Source: Thiodiazotropha sp040506705 (GTDB lineage: Bacteria; Pseudomonadota; Gammaproteobacteria; Chromatiales; Chromatiaceae). From it: a stretch of 64,000 bases of DNA. The stretch is taken from positions 1-64,000 of the forward strand of contig JBEVWG010000024.1 of assembly GCA_040506705.1 (NCBI GenBank), read 5' to 3'. The position numbers and the translations under genes are program-made. Shown in pieces: positions 25,860-35,247 of this stretch; position 1 is the first letter of the stretch; the number at the start of each line of letters is the position of its first letter. The notes beneath the pieces are model-generated. The model made no database searches. It saw nothing but the letters and a program-made list of their open reading frames with translations, and was not told the origin of the DNA.

Positions 25860-27428
25860 ATGTCCTTAAGAACAAAGTTGACAGGCGTGGTGGCATTGAC
25901 AGCACTGAGCGCCGCATTGAATCTGGTGGCCGCACCAGTTATCGAGCAGGGGATTCAGATCGGTGATGTGACCGCTGACGGCAGCGCTATCATCTGGAGC
26001 CGCGCCGATCGTCCGTCGCGCATGATGGTGGAGTTCGCCTATAACGAGAGCTTTGCCGATTCCGTGGTGGTGCGTGGTCCCTACGCCACCCCCGAAAGCG
26101 ACTACACTGCCCGTCAGGATCTGACTGAGCTGGCGGCCGGCGAAGAGGTCTACGTCAAGGTCTGGTTCGAGGATTTGAGTAACGAACGCGACCCGAGTGA
26201 GCCGGTCTACGGCCAGTTCAGTATCCCAGACAAAAAGGACAGCGTGCGCTTCGTCTGGGGCGGTGACACCGCCGGTCAGGGCTGGGGTATCAACGAAGAT
26301 TTCGGCGGCATGAAGATCTATGAGCAGATGCGCAAGGTTGAGCCCGACTTTTTCATCCACAACGGCGACAGTGTCTACTCCGACGGCCCCATCAAAGATG
26401 TCGTGGTAGCCGAGAACGGTGAGATCTGGACCAACCTGGTCACCCCCGAGGTGAGCAAAGTAGCAGAGACCCTGGAGGAGTTCCGCGGCCGCTACAAATA
26501 CAACCTGCTGGATGAGAACCTGCGTCGCTTCAACGCTGAAGTACCCCAGATCTGGCAGTGGGACGATCACGAAGTGGTCAACAACTGGTCCGATGCTAAA
26601 GACCTGGAAGGTGACGATCGGTACACGGTCAAAGAGGTGCCTCAGCTGGTGGCCCACGCCACCCGTGCCTTTCACGAGTACGCGCCCCTACGCCCCCACT
26701 GCGCAGAAGAGTCAGATCGCATCTACCGCAAGATCTCCTACGGCAAGCTGCTGGACGTCTTCGTCATCGACATGCGCAGCTATCGTGGTCCCAACACCGA
26801 CAACCTGCAGTTGGAAGAGAGTGAAGAGACCGCTATCCTCGGCGAGGATCAGCTGAACTGGTTGATGGACGCCCTGGAAGAGTCGAAGGCGGTGTGGAAG
26901 GTCATCTCCTCCGACATGCCCATCGGCCTCAACGTGAGCGACGACTATGTCAACAACCCGCCACAGCGCTGGGAAGCGGTAGCCAACGGTAACGACGGCC
27001 CCGCCCTGGGTCGCGAGCTGGAGATCGCCCGACTGCTGCACTTTATCAAAGAGGAGAAGATCCTCAACACCGTCTGGCTGACCGCTGATGTGCACTATGC
27101 TGCGGCCCACTACTACAATCCGAGAAAAGCGGCCACCGATGACTTTACCCCCTTCTGGGAGTTCGTTGCAGGACCGCTCAACGCGGGTACCTTCGGCCCC
27201 AACTCCACCGACGGCACCTTCGGTCCTGAAGTGGTCTTCACCAAGGCTCCGCCCGAGGGTCAGGCCAATCTGTCACCCTACGCAGGGCTACAGTTCTTTG
27301 GACAGGTCGACATCAACCGCAAGACCAGGGCAATGACTGTACGACTGAAAGACATCTATGGCGACACCCTTTTCAAGCAGAAGCTCAGAGCCGGGAAGCT
27401 GGAACATCATGAGAAAGATGATGATTAA
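25860..27428 (+). CDS. phoD: PhoD-family alkaline phosphatase/phosphodiesterase
   Basis: A 522-residue exported metallophosphatase. It has an N-terminal signal-like segment (about 1-24), the short beta-sandwich domain typical of PhoD (about 25-125) and a metallophosphatase core with metal-binding motifs WGGDTAGQ, HNGDSVYSDG, WDDHEVVNNW and the later LTADVHYAAA. It should release phosphate from phosphomonoesters or diesters outside the cytoplasm. No classic twin-arginine motif is visible at the N-terminus, unlike many PhoD proteins. The frame is open from a TTG at 25845; the ATG at 25860 is chosen for its strong GGAGGAG ribosome site. Confidence 0.9.
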   Translation: MSLRTKLTGVVALTALSAALNLVAAPVIEQGIQIGDVTADGSAIIWSRADRPSRMMVEFAYNESFADSVVVRGPYATPESDYTARQDLTELAAGEEVYVKVWFEDLSNERDPSEPVYGQFSIPDKKDSVRFVWGGDTAGQGWGINEDFGGMKIYEQMRKVEPDFFIHNGDSVYSDGPIKDVVVAENGEIWTNLVTPEVSKVAETLEEFRGRYKYNLLDENLRRFNAEVPQIWQWDDHEVVNNWSDAKDLEGDDRYTVKEVPQLVAHATRAFHEYAPLRPHCAEESDRIYRKISYGKLLDVFVIDMRSYRGPNTDNLQLEESEETAILGEDQLNWLMDALEESKAVWKVISSDMPIGLNVSDDYVNNPPQRWEAVANGNDGPALGRELEIARLLHFIKEEKILNTVWLTADVHYAAAHYYNPRKAATDDFTPFWEFVAGPLNAGTFGPNSTDGTFGPEVVFTKAPPEGQANLSPYAGLQFFGQVDINRKTRAMTVRLKDIYGDTLFKQKLRAGKLEHHEKDDD

Positions 27429-27457
27429 TTGACCGATCGATAGCTGCGGTTTCACAA

Positions 27458-27487
27458 AACCCGGTGGTAGACGCCATCGGGTTTTTT
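27458..27487 (+). terminator. Rho-independent terminator after phoD
   Basis: AACCCGGTGG at 27458-27467 pairs with GCCATCGGGTT at 27473-27483 (one wobble) and is followed by a run of T. It lies 30 bases after the phosphatase stop. Confidence 0.85.
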
Positions 27488-27607
27488 GTTGAGTGAAATC
27501 AATATGAGTTTGGAACGGTCAACTGATCTATTTAAGTTTACTAACCAGAACGTAAGTGAGTAAAAGTGATAGAGTAGTAACCAGAGTAAGCCACACAAAC
27601 CCCCATC

Positions 27608-27991
27608 ATGAAACCAACCAATCACGCAGACCGCCATGTAGTGGTTCTTGGCGCGAGCACTAAGCCCATGCGCTACTCGAACCAGGCGGTGCGCCGACTG
27701 CTGGAGCAGGGCTATCGGGTCACTCCAGTACATCCCCGTTTCGAAGAGATCGAAGGACTCAAGGTTGCCAAAGATCTGAGTCAGGTTCCACAACCGGTGG
27801 ACACCCTGACTCTCTATGTGGGCCCGGAACGCATGCGGCCCATGATCGACGACCTGATATACCTGAATCCGGGCCGAGTGATCTTTAACCCGGGTAGCGA
27901 ATCAGCGGAACTAAGACACCGACTGGAGCAGGCCGGTATCCACTGGCTGGAGGCCTGTACCCTGGTGATGTTGCGAATTGGTACCTTCTAA
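27608..27991 (+). CDS. CoA-binding domain protein (YccU-like)
   Basis: A 127-residue cytoplasmic Rossmann-fold protein of the CoA_binding_2 family, with the N-terminal glycine-rich motif VVLGASTKPMRYSNQAV, the central 'VTPVHPRFEEIEGL' and the C-terminal 'WLEACTLVMLRIG'. Length matches the family (about 125-140). Members bind CoA or a similar nucleotide; the cellular role is not established. It stands alone, convergent with the ExbD end of the TonB operon. Confidence 0.87.
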   Translation: MKPTNHADRHVVVLGASTKPMRYSNQAVRRLLEQGYRVTPVHPRFEEIEGLKVAKDLSQVPQPVDTLTLYVGPERMRPMIDDLIYLNPGRVIFNPGSESAELRHRLEQAGIHWLEACTLVMLRIGTF

Positions 27992-28005
27992 GGGTTAACT
28001 GGAAC

Positions 28006-28216
28006 TGTCTCCGTCCCAGTGCATCCGTGCGCCCGCAACACCGGCATAGAGGCAAAACCCAGACACTTTCGCTAGTTGGGCAAAACGGTCATCCTCTTCC
28101 CGCTTCAGGTAGTTGTTTTCCACATCCCACTTAAGGATGCCATCTCACTCCAAATATCCGGCAACCCGGTGGCTGATGGTATGCACCAGCTCTGTTAATT
28201 CCTGCTGATTCGGGGC
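28006..28216 (-). pseudogene. Remnant of an IS91-family (Y2) transposase
   Basis: Reading the minus strand from 28216 gives QQELTELVHTISHRVAGYLE, a stop, then DGILKWDVENNYL and further on SGFCLYAGVAG. These match consecutive blocks of IS91-type transposases, in which similar stretches lead to the region 'HAGVAA'. The in-frame stop and small size show it is dead. It lies just past the exbD stop and marks a former insertion. Confidence 0.55.
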
Positions 28217-28233
28217 GTATAAAAAATTTGACC

Positions 28234-28653
28234 TCAATGCGTCACCTCTGGCTCGGTTATGAAACCAATATGACTCAAACCTGCACGTGAGGCTGTTGTC
28301 ATAACATCAGCGATTACTTCATAGCGTGATGACTTGTCAGCGTAGAGATGAATTTCCGTCTCCGGGCTGTGGTTTGCAAGTGCGGCAAAGCGATTTTCGA
28401 GATCGTCAGTGACAAGAATATCGCCATCCCAATAGAGTCCACCTGTTGCGTCAATGGCGATTTCCACCTTGCTGGCTTTCTCTCGAGGCTGAGAACTGGC
28501 CTTCGGAAGATCCAGTTTGACTGCATGGGTGAGTAAGGGGGCGGTGACCATGAAGATCACCAGAAGAACCAGCATGACGTCGATCAACGGAATCATGTTG
28601 ATTTCGGCTCGTGGTCCACTGCACCCTGAACTCCCCTGGTTTAGAAAAGCCAT
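28234..28653 (-). CDS. exbD: ExbD-type biopolymer transport protein
   Basis: A 139-residue inner-membrane protein with one N-terminal transmembrane helix (about 20-42) holding the conserved aspartate in 'NMIPLIDVMLVLLVIFM' and a periplasmic domain. It forms the proton-driven energising complex with ExbB and TonB. The longer frame to 28728 overlaps ExbB and is rejected; the ATG at 28653 follows the exbB stop by one base. Last gene of the receptor-phytase-tonB-exbB-exbD operon. Confidence 0.92.
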   Translation of the reverse strand: MAFLNQGSSGCSGPRAEINMIPLIDVMLVLLVIFMVTAPLLTHAVKLDLPKASSQPREKASKVEIAIDATGGLYWDGDILVTDDLENRFAALANHSPETEIHLYADKSSRYEVIADVMTTASRAGLSHIGFITEPEVTH

Positions 28654-28654
28654 C

Positions 28655-29326
28655 TCAAATCCCCCGCACGCTGTTTGGCAGGGTCTGCCCGGTGACCAGG
28701 TAGTGATGCAACTCATGGGCGAAACCATCCAGTTGCGCCATCAACATCTGATTGCTACGGGAGAAAACATTAAAAGCAAGTACAGCAGGAATGGCTACTG
28801 CCAATCCCAGCGCCGTCATGATCAGGGCCTCGCCGACCGGGCCGGCTATCTGTGCAAGGGAGGCCGCCCCTTCGATACTGATGGCGGATAGCGCATGGTG
28901 TACACCCCAGACCGTACCGAACAGACCAACGAAAGGGGAGACGGCTGCGATTGACGCCAGCAGGGTCTGGCCATTTTCAAGTCGTGTGCCTTCCTCGCCA
29001 ACCACCCGGTTCATGCAGCGTAGCAGCAACTCCTCGCGGTCTGTGGCCTGTATCTCACGCACATCGGCATGGACCGAAAACGAAGCCTGTGCAAGACGTG
29101 AAAAGGGGTTGTTTGACTCTTCCGCTGGTCCTGAACCGGTAGGATCACTCTTCCACATATTGAGGCGATAGCGGGTACTGCGGCGTTTCAGTTGCCATAG
29201 CAACAGCGACTTACCGACGATCCAGAACCATGACACCAGTGACATCAGCAGCAGTATGCAAAAAAGGGTTGCCCCCACACTATCGGTATGGGCAAAAAAA
29301 TACTCGATGGGATTAAGGTCACTCAT
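28655..29326 (-). CDS. exbB: ExbB/MotA/TolQ-type proton channel protein
   Basis: A 223-residue inner-membrane protein with three transmembrane segments (about 20-42, 120-145, 165-185) and the conserved family region 'GLFGTVWGVHHALSAIS' plus 'GEALIMTALGLAVAIPAVLAFN'. It pairs with ExbD to convert proton motive force for TonB. It starts three bases after tonB and ends one base before exbD. Confidence 0.93.
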   Translation of the reverse strand: MSDLNPIEYFFAHTDSVGATLFCILLLMSLVSWFWIVGKSLLLWQLKRRSTRYRLNMWKSDPTGSGPAEESNNPFSRLAQASFSVHADVREIQATDREELLLRCMNRVVGEEGTRLENGQTLLASIAAVSPFVGLFGTVWGVHHALSAISIEGAASLAQIAGPVGEALIMTALGLAVAIPAVLAFNVFSRSNQMLMAQLDGFAHELHHYLVTGQTLPNSVRGI

Positions 29327-29329
29327 TAT

Positions 29330-30067
29330 CTATTTCTCCAGATTAAATTGGATCGGCACCACTACCCAGGCCGCTACGTTCAGGCCGCCTTGCCGGGCCG
29401 GCACGAATCGCCATTGTTTAACTGCACTGCTGGCTGCCTGATCGAGTCGTGGGTGACCGCTACTTACCTGAATCTGCACAGTCTCGGGGTGGCCTTGGGC
29501 ATCAACCCTGACCCGCAGTTGCACCTCACCCTCTTCACGCCGCTTGCGGGACATCAGTGGATATTTAGGATCTGGGTTGTGCAGATAGTCTGCATAAAAC
29601 TGCGGCGCGGAGAGTCTACTCTCGCTAGTGGTGACAGCCGCCGTTTGCAATACCGTGGGGGTGTGCGATACAGGCTCGGCAACAGGTGTCCTGGGAACTT
29701 CCTGTTTTTCCACTGGCTTTGGGTGTGGCTTTCTAGTTGGCTTCACCTTGGGAGCCGGCTTCTTTGTCGCTTCAGCCTTGGTTCTGGCTGGTGGGGCTGA
29801 TAGTTCCTGTATTTGTGGCGCTGGTTCCGGTGGCTGTGGTTTTGGTGACTCAGGTACGGGCGTTTCCGGTGCTGGCTGAGGTGCTGGGGTCCGCTTCTGC
29901 TCAGGGGCCTTAAGCAACATGCCGACCATAATACGGGGCTTCTGTGGCTCTGAATGTCGCATACCGGCCAGAAACATCAGTGCCGCCCCATGCAGCGCAA
30001 TTACGAAGGCCAACGCTATCGCATACCGGACCCATGTGGCCAGCTCATAATCCTGAAGCTGTTGCAT
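29330..30067 (-). CDS. tonB: TonB family energy-transducing protein
   Basis: A 245-residue protein with one N-terminal transmembrane helix (about 14-36), a long proline/lysine-rich periplasmic spacer (about 50-150) and a C-terminal TonB domain (about 160-245, with 'YPLMSRKRREEGEVQLRVRV' and 'SSGHPRLDQAASSAVKQWRF'). It should energise the receptor two genes upstream. The frame is open to 30184, inside the phytase gene; I chose the ATG at 30067 because it directly precedes the membrane helix and has AGGTAGG upstream, leaving 31 bases after the phytase stop. Confidence 0.88.
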   Translation of the reverse strand: MQQLQDYELATWVRYAIALAFVIALHGAALMFLAGMRHSEPQKPRIMVGMLLKAPEQKRTPAPQPAPETPVPESPKPQPPEPAPQIQELSAPPARTKAEATKKPAPKVKPTRKPHPKPVEKQEVPRTPVAEPVSHTPTVLQTAAVTTSESRLSAPQFYADYLHNPDPKYPLMSRKRREEGEVQLRVRVDAQGHPETVQIQVSSGHPRLDQAASSAVKQWRFVPARQGGLNVAAWVVVPIQFNLEK

Positions 30068-30098
30068 GACAAAGCCTACCTGACCCTTATCATCACCA

Positions 30099-31955
30099 TC
30101 AGGGTAGATGGAGTGCCTCGGCAATCTCCTGCCATGAGACATATTTGAAGTTTTGCGCTGCATCAGGTAATTGCTTGTAGCCATCCTGCACGATCAGCAT
30201 GCCATCACTGTAAGTCCGGCCAAAATTGAGTGCTGCGGCTTCCAAACCATCGGTGTCCGAAACCCCATCGATACCCAAATCAGCGTTGATACCGATACGA
30301 AATGAGCCGCGATAGGCAAACGGCGGCTCAAGATCCAGCACTGCGAAACTGCTGTCTCCCTGGCTCGATGCAATCAGGTAACTTGCCTGCTGCCCACGAT
30401 AGATAGCCAACCCCTCGACATCGGCGGTCAGGTGCTGACCCACCGGCAGCACAGGATGAGGCTGATCGTTGAGAGAAGCTTCCGCCCCCAGTGTCCAAAT
30501 ACCGTGATCCTCTTCCGCGATAAACAGGCGTTGCCGAAGATCGTCGACCACACAGCCTTCAGCAAGGCCATTCATGTTGAACCTACGTAGCTCAGTGCCG
30601 CTATATCCTTCACCATTTGCCGCTATCGCATACTGCACATAGATGCCGCTTTTATCGTTAACGAATGCCTCCAACCCACCTTGAGGCGGTTGGTAGAGAC
30701 AGATGCCGTAGAGCTCCTTCTGGGTAGTCGGAATGTGCCCCGCATCGCGTAGATTGCCTTCTGCATCTATTTCGAAGACCACCAGGGTGTTTTCATCCCG
30801 TTGGGTCGCCAGTGCCAGGTCAACACTACGCCCGTCCAGATGAACCTGTTGGCGTAGGTCAACATTGTTGATCCGTCCTACATCGAGAAATTGCAGTTGA
30901 TTACCCTGCAAATCGTAACTCAGCAATCCCTGTTTCTTGTCTGTGCCAAACACCCGGGAGAGAGTGGGATTAATCGGGTTGACCCACAAAGCGGGATCGT
31001 CAGCAGAATCACCTCGCTGCGCCATCGACACTGTCTGCCCCTGGGCCTCTATGATAGGTAGGGTTGCTGTTGGGTGATCTTTGACAGCCCATTGCAACGG
31101 CTCTGTCCGCCAACGACCCTGGGTACGTACTGACAACCGCCCGCTGGTTGCCAGCACGCCATCCGCATCCTTAATCCGCAGGGAACGGGCCAGGCTCCAG
31201 TGACCCTGCTGCCGCAACATCAAACTCAGGTTTTCTCCCTTGGCATCGAGTATTGCGAGGCCACTTGGTACTACGGCCAAGGCTCCAGCACCACCCGCCA
31301 ATAGACCGTAAGGCCAACGCGCAACAACCAAGTGGCGTTCAGGCTCTCCTTCAGCATCCGCCGGGTAGGCCCAAATGCCGAACGTTTCTTCACTGACATA
31401 TAAGGTATGCGTGATGTCATCCACACGACAATGTTCGCTCCCTGGCGGTAACGCCAGGTGTCGCAACAGACGTGGCTTGGGACCGCTCAACAACCACTGT
31501 TCGGCCAAACCATCTCGGCCGATCAGAAACAGGTGGATAAGTTGCTGGCTGTCCCTATAGAGACACTGGCTTTTTACTGAAAAGGGCTGACCGGGCAAAT
31601 GGCTGCTGTTGGTAATGATGCCCTTTGATAGATCCACATCAAGCAATACCGCCTGCTGTGCATTTTCGTCGAACACTACCGCCAAGGCACCCTGTTCCGT
31701 AGGTCGGCTATCCAGATGGGTGCCGCGCAACTTGAGACTGGCGGTCTCATCTCCTCTGCCATCTACCAGATTCAGACGCTGCTTGTTGAGCGCCATCCAG
31801 TATCCACCTGATAGCGCAGCCAGTTCCCGGGCATCTTCCACAGTTGCGGGAAGCCCTGCTGCAACTGGGGGGGAGATCAAAGCAAACAGTGTCATTCCTA
31901 ACACTAAAAGTCGGTAACGTAACATCTGGTAGACCATCTCGAATAAGTAGAACAT
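30099..31955 (-). CDS. Tandem-domain beta-propeller 3-phytase
   Basis: A 618-residue exported protein with a signal peptide followed by two six-bladed phytase propellers. The C-terminal one (about 325-618) keeps the family motifs DDPALWVNP, GTDKKQGLLSYDLQG, INNVDLR, YGICLY and 'DVEGLAIY', which bind calcium and phytate. The N-terminal one (about 35-320) is divergent and may bind rather than hydrolyse. Such two-domain phytases release phosphate from inositol hexakisphosphate at the cell surface. The ATG at 31955 follows the receptor stop immediately (TAAATG); ATGs at 31934 and 31922 give a more normal signal peptide, so the start is uncertain. It lies between a TonB receptor and tonB. Confidence 0.9.
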   Translation of the reverse strand: MFYLFEMVYQMLRYRLLVLGMTLFALISPPVAAGLPATVEDARELAALSGGYWMALNKQRLNLVDGRGDETASLKLRGTHLDSRPTEQGALAVVFDENAQQAVLLDVDLSKGIITNSSHLPGQPFSVKSQCLYRDSQQLIHLFLIGRDGLAEQWLLSGPKPRLLRHLALPPGSEHCRVDDITHTLYVSEETFGIWAYPADAEGEPERHLVVARWPYGLLAGGAGALAVVPSGLAILDAKGENLSLMLRQQGHWSLARSLRIKDADGVLATSGRLSVRTQGRWRTEPLQWAVKDHPTATLPIIEAQGQTVSMAQRGDSADDPALWVNPINPTLSRVFGTDKKQGLLSYDLQGNQLQFLDVGRINNVDLRQQVHLDGRSVDLALATQRDENTLVVFEIDAEGNLRDAGHIPTTQKELYGICLYQPPQGGLEAFVNDKSGIYVQYAIAANGEGYSGTELRRFNMNGLAEGCVVDDLRQRLFIAEEDHGIWTLGAEASLNDQPHPVLPVGQHLTADVEGLAIYRGQQASYLIASSQGDSSFAVLDLEPPFAYRGSFRIGINADLGIDGVSDTDGLEAAALNFGRTYSDGMLIVQDGYKQLPDAAQNFKYVSWQEIAEALHLP

Positions 31956-34466
31956 TTAGAAAGACGCCACTTTGATGCCCAACCGATAGGTTCGACCATA
32001 GCTTTCGTATTGGGCGTTCAGATCCTCATCGTTGGTGTAGACATAGTATGCCTCGTCACTCAGGTTGAGCGCCTCAAACACTAGCTGTACATGACGGCCA
32101 ATCCTATAGTTTGCCGAGAGATCGTATTGGGTCTGATCGTCCACATATAGATCGCCATCACTGTTGCTGATATCGCCGACCTCAAGCAGATACTCGGACT
32201 TGTGGTTGATCGCCAGACGGAGGCTGAACGGACCTTTTTCGTAGCCCAAGGTAGTGTTCAGGGTGAGATCGGACTGGCTGGGTAAGTCGATCTCCCGGGA
32301 GACCTGCTCCCCATCACTGTAACCTTTGATGCGAGCCTTCGAATCGGTGAAGGTGGCGTTTGCGGAAAACAGCAGACCATCCCAAGGCGAGGGCAGTTGC
32401 CGGAAGGTCTGGGCATAGGCCAGCTCCAGACCGCGCACTTTTGCGTTATTGCCATTGGTGTAGGTTTTGGCTTCACTGAAGTCGCTCCAGATGCCGCTAC
32501 CGGCGAGGTCGGTGTTGTAGATAAAGTCATCAATCTCTTTATAGAACAGATAGGCCGACATCACTCCTGCGTAACCCATACGACGCTCGAGGCCCAGGTC
32601 CAGGTTAGTGGACGTCATAGGTTCCAAATCCGGGTTACCAAATTCCGCCTCGTCATCATCAAGGACATAGCCGGGTGCCAGCTGCTTGAAAGTCGGGCGA
32701 ACCACAGAGTGAGTCCAAGCCGTGCGCACTGTGGTGTCGTTGTCGAGATCGACGCGTAGCTGAAGATCCGGCAACCAGTTGTGATAGCGATGATCCGCCT
32801 CAACGTCAACCAGAGCACCGTCATTCACGCCGGTACCTTTGGCGTTGAAGTCCGTGCCTTCGTAACGGACACCGGCGAGCAGTCGCCACATCCCCTGACT
32901 GAAGGTGTTCTGCACGTAGGCGGCATCGATATCTTCGTTCATGGTGAAGTCATCGATGCGCGAGTCCTCTTCATCCAGGTAGGCCGAGCGGTCGATAGTG
33001 TCAATAAAATCATCTATCGCTCCAGCGCTGATGTCTGGGCCGAAATCACCATGCGGATAGTCAACGCTGTCAGAGGTGAAGTTGGTCAGCGACGGGTTAC
33101 CGAAATCATCGCCATCGATCTTCCAAGCGGTGTATTCGTTGCTCTTCTCACGTCTGCTGATCTTGGCGCCAAACTTGAGTTCGTTATCCAGTCCGCCGAG
33201 TACAAAATAGCGCTCCAGATCGAAATGCAGATTGTGTTCGGAGTCCTCAGTGTATTGATCCGCCATCTTGATAGAGTCCAACTCATAGTCGGCAGCGGAA
33301 TTGATGGCAGCATCACCGATCAGCTCCGGCTTTCTGGTATCGGTGAACCCGGCCTGATAGGTCTCGCTGGACTTGAGCTTGGCGGAAGAGATGTAGTTCG
33401 GCGTGTCCTGGTCCGCTTTACTGATGCCAACCCCCAGGCCCAGGTCCCACTCGCCGATAGTGCGATCCATACCCAACTGGAAGGAGTGGATGTCGTGGGT
33501 CTCCTTGCGGGATTTGAGTTCGCGCGACGACTCGGTGTCACCCAAGCTTCCCTCAGTCTGCGGATCGTCGAATTCTATGTTGTGGCGCTGCCGTGTCTCT
33601 TCGTCTGAATAGCTACTGAACATCGAATTCAGATAGTAGGAAGCACCGGCCTGAGGACGATATTCAATATTGAACACTCCCCCCAGCCGTTCGCGGGTAA
33701 TCTGGTAGTCGCGTCGCTCGAACTCCTCCAGGGCAGGTGTAGCACCGGACTGATCCCAGGCACCACCGGTCTCGGTATTGTCTGACCCGAACTCCCGGGT
33801 ATCAGAGCTGATGCCTGCAGCGATGCCGAGTTTGTCGTCAGCAAACAGATCACTCCAGGCAGCAGAACCATAGGGACTGGTCTTATCAATGTTGGTATTG
33901 TTACTCCCACCACCCTCTAGTGAATAGAACAGGCCTTTGTGGTCGAAGGCAGAGATGGTCTTCACATCGATGGTGCCACCGATTGAGTTGGCATCCTGAT
34001 CCGGAGTCAAAGTTTTGGAGATCTCCAGCGAGCTGATCAAGCCCGATGGCAATACATCGAGGGCAACAGCACGTGAGTCGCTCTCCGGTGACGGCACCAG
34101 ACTGCCATTGATAGTGACCGAATTCATATCCGGTGCCATACCACGAATCCGCACATAGCGGCCCTCACCCTGATCACGTTCAATGGAGACGCCGGGAAGA
34201 CGCTGCAACGCCTCGGCAGCATTAGTATCCGGCAACTGTCCGATGTCGTCGGCATGCACAGCGCTGACAATATTGTCGGCCATTTGCTGAACATCGAGTG
34301 CGCTATCCATGCTGGCGGCCTGGCCGGTAACCTGTATTGTCTCAAGTACCTGGGTATCTTCATCTGCCCAGAGCTGCCCGCTAACTGCGGTGGCCACGGC
34401 AATGGCAAGAGCCTTACGGCAGAAAACAGTTGTTCGCTGCGAGTTTGTCACTATATTTGCGTGCAT
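31956..34466 (-). CDS. TonB-dependent receptor of the phytase operon
   Basis: An 836-residue outer-membrane receptor with a signal peptide (about 1-34), a TonB-box-like stretch (LETIQVTGQA), a plug domain (about 50-170, with 'LPDTNAAEALQRLPGVSIERDQGEGRYV' in its conserved place) and a 22-strand barrel ending in phenylalanine (VASF). It falls in the TIGR01782-like group common in marine bacteria. As first gene of an operon with phytase and TonB-ExbBD, it probably imports phytate or its inositol phosphate products. The start has GGAGAAGTAGG upstream. Confidence 0.93.
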   Translation of the reverse strand: MHANIVTNSQRTTVFCRKALAIAVATAVSGQLWADEDTQVLETIQVTGQAASMDSALDVQQMADNIVSAVHADDIGQLPDTNAAEALQRLPGVSIERDQGEGRYVRIRGMAPDMNSVTINGSLVPSPESDSRAVALDVLPSGLISSLEISKTLTPDQDANSIGGTIDVKTISAFDHKGLFYSLEGGGSNNTNIDKTSPYGSAAWSDLFADDKLGIAAGISSDTREFGSDNTETGGAWDQSGATPALEEFERRDYQITRERLGGVFNIEYRPQAGASYYLNSMFSSYSDEETRQRHNIEFDDPQTEGSLGDTESSRELKSRKETHDIHSFQLGMDRTIGEWDLGLGVGISKADQDTPNYISSAKLKSSETYQAGFTDTRKPELIGDAAINSAADYELDSIKMADQYTEDSEHNLHFDLERYFVLGGLDNELKFGAKISRREKSNEYTAWKIDGDDFGNPSLTNFTSDSVDYPHGDFGPDISAGAIDDFIDTIDRSAYLDEEDSRIDDFTMNEDIDAAYVQNTFSQGMWRLLAGVRYEGTDFNAKGTGVNDGALVDVEADHRYHNWLPDLQLRVDLDNDTTVRTAWTHSVVRPTFKQLAPGYVLDDDEAEFGNPDLEPMTSTNLDLGLERRMGYAGVMSAYLFYKEIDDFIYNTDLAGSGIWSDFSEAKTYTNGNNAKVRGLELAYAQTFRQLPSPWDGLLFSANATFTDSKARIKGYSDGEQVSREIDLPSQSDLTLNTTLGYEKGPFSLRLAINHKSEYLLEVGDISNSDGDLYVDDQTQYDLSANYRIGRHVQLVFEALNLSDEAYYVYTNDEDLNAQYESYGRTYRLGIKVASF

Positions 34467-34730
34467 CCTACTTCTCCGATTTGACGCCGGATCGGCTCAC
34501 CATCTCGAATGGCTACGCCTTGCCGTCTGGTTGACTACGGAGCGCAGGATACGCATCAATAATTTCAATTTTTTGACACACCAAACTCATCGAACACTAA
34601 AAATCAGTGACTTAGCGTTGCGCGGATATGAATGTGAGCCTATATGCCTTACCTCGCATCGATTTATAAACAACCCGAAACCGTAGCGAGATAAGTGCAA
34701 CTGGCAGCAGGATAAAATTTGAGATATCCG
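34467..34730. other. Upstream region of the phytase operon
   Basis: The minus-strand promoter of the receptor operon must lie here. I found no convincing Pho box or -35/-10 pair. Nothing else is recognised. Confidence 0.35.
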
Positions 34731-35129
34731 ACCACTGCTGCCCCACTAACTTTAACCATTACGGTTGTAACTGATTCATTGCTGTTGGTTTCTATTGATG
34801 ATTGAGACATGAAAAAGCATCGTAAAGCAGAGGATCACGGCTAGAAAAAACTTACAAGTCATCAGTATCTTAAATAGGTGGGGAGAGAAACTCCCCTCTC
34901 CCCTTGCGGGAGAGGGGCCGGGGGAGAGGGGGAGAATGAACACCCTGTTTTCAACAAAAATCAGCACGAGAAAGATGAAGGATCAATGTGGTTTTATCTT
35001 TCAAACACATGTAACGCTTTGCGTACACCCTCTCCCCAACCCCTCTCCCCAACCCCTCTCCCGTAAAGGGAGAGGGGCTTTTTAGAGTTGTTCTGAGGAG
35101 ATTGAAAGTTAAACGGGCAGCAGCGATAT
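34731..35129 (+). repeat. Long direct repeat, copy A
   Basis: About 399 bases that recur in the same orientation at 37320-37695, matching through nearly the whole length with small indels (for example GAGGATCACGGCTAGAAAAA against GAGGATCACAGCTAGAAAAA). It has no ORF of note. It includes two CTCTCCC/GGGAGAGG hairpins. Together the copies enclose the GGDEF and AraC genes. Confidence 0.8.
35053..35083 (+). terminator. Terminator-like hairpin inside repeat copy A
   Basis: Perfect ten-base stem CCCCTCTCCC - GTAAA - GGGAGAGGGG followed by CTTTTT. It is also a common type of dispersed palindrome in proteobacterial genomes. Confidence 0.6.
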
Positions 35130-35247
35130 CCGACAACTAAACAGTGAGCTGATCGAACCCCCCTAACGGAAAAGGGCTCCAAATGTCGCGGATTTGTCAT
35201 AAACAGGATCTAACATGCCTGATCAACGACTCTGATGTGGAATCTAC

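Noticed and set aside
25866..26675. 269-codon minus-strand ORF inside phoD
   Set aside because: Antisense to the phosphatase core, with a histidine/valine-rich shadow composition.
32781..33608. 275-codon plus-strand ORF inside the TonB receptor gene
   Set aside because: It is fully antisense to conserved receptor sequence and has no recognised domain; the length results from codon bias.
34890..35080. CRISPR-like array of CTCTCCC repeats
   Set aside because: Repeats are short, palindromic and irregular without spacers of uniform length; they are dispersed hairpins within a duplicated segment.
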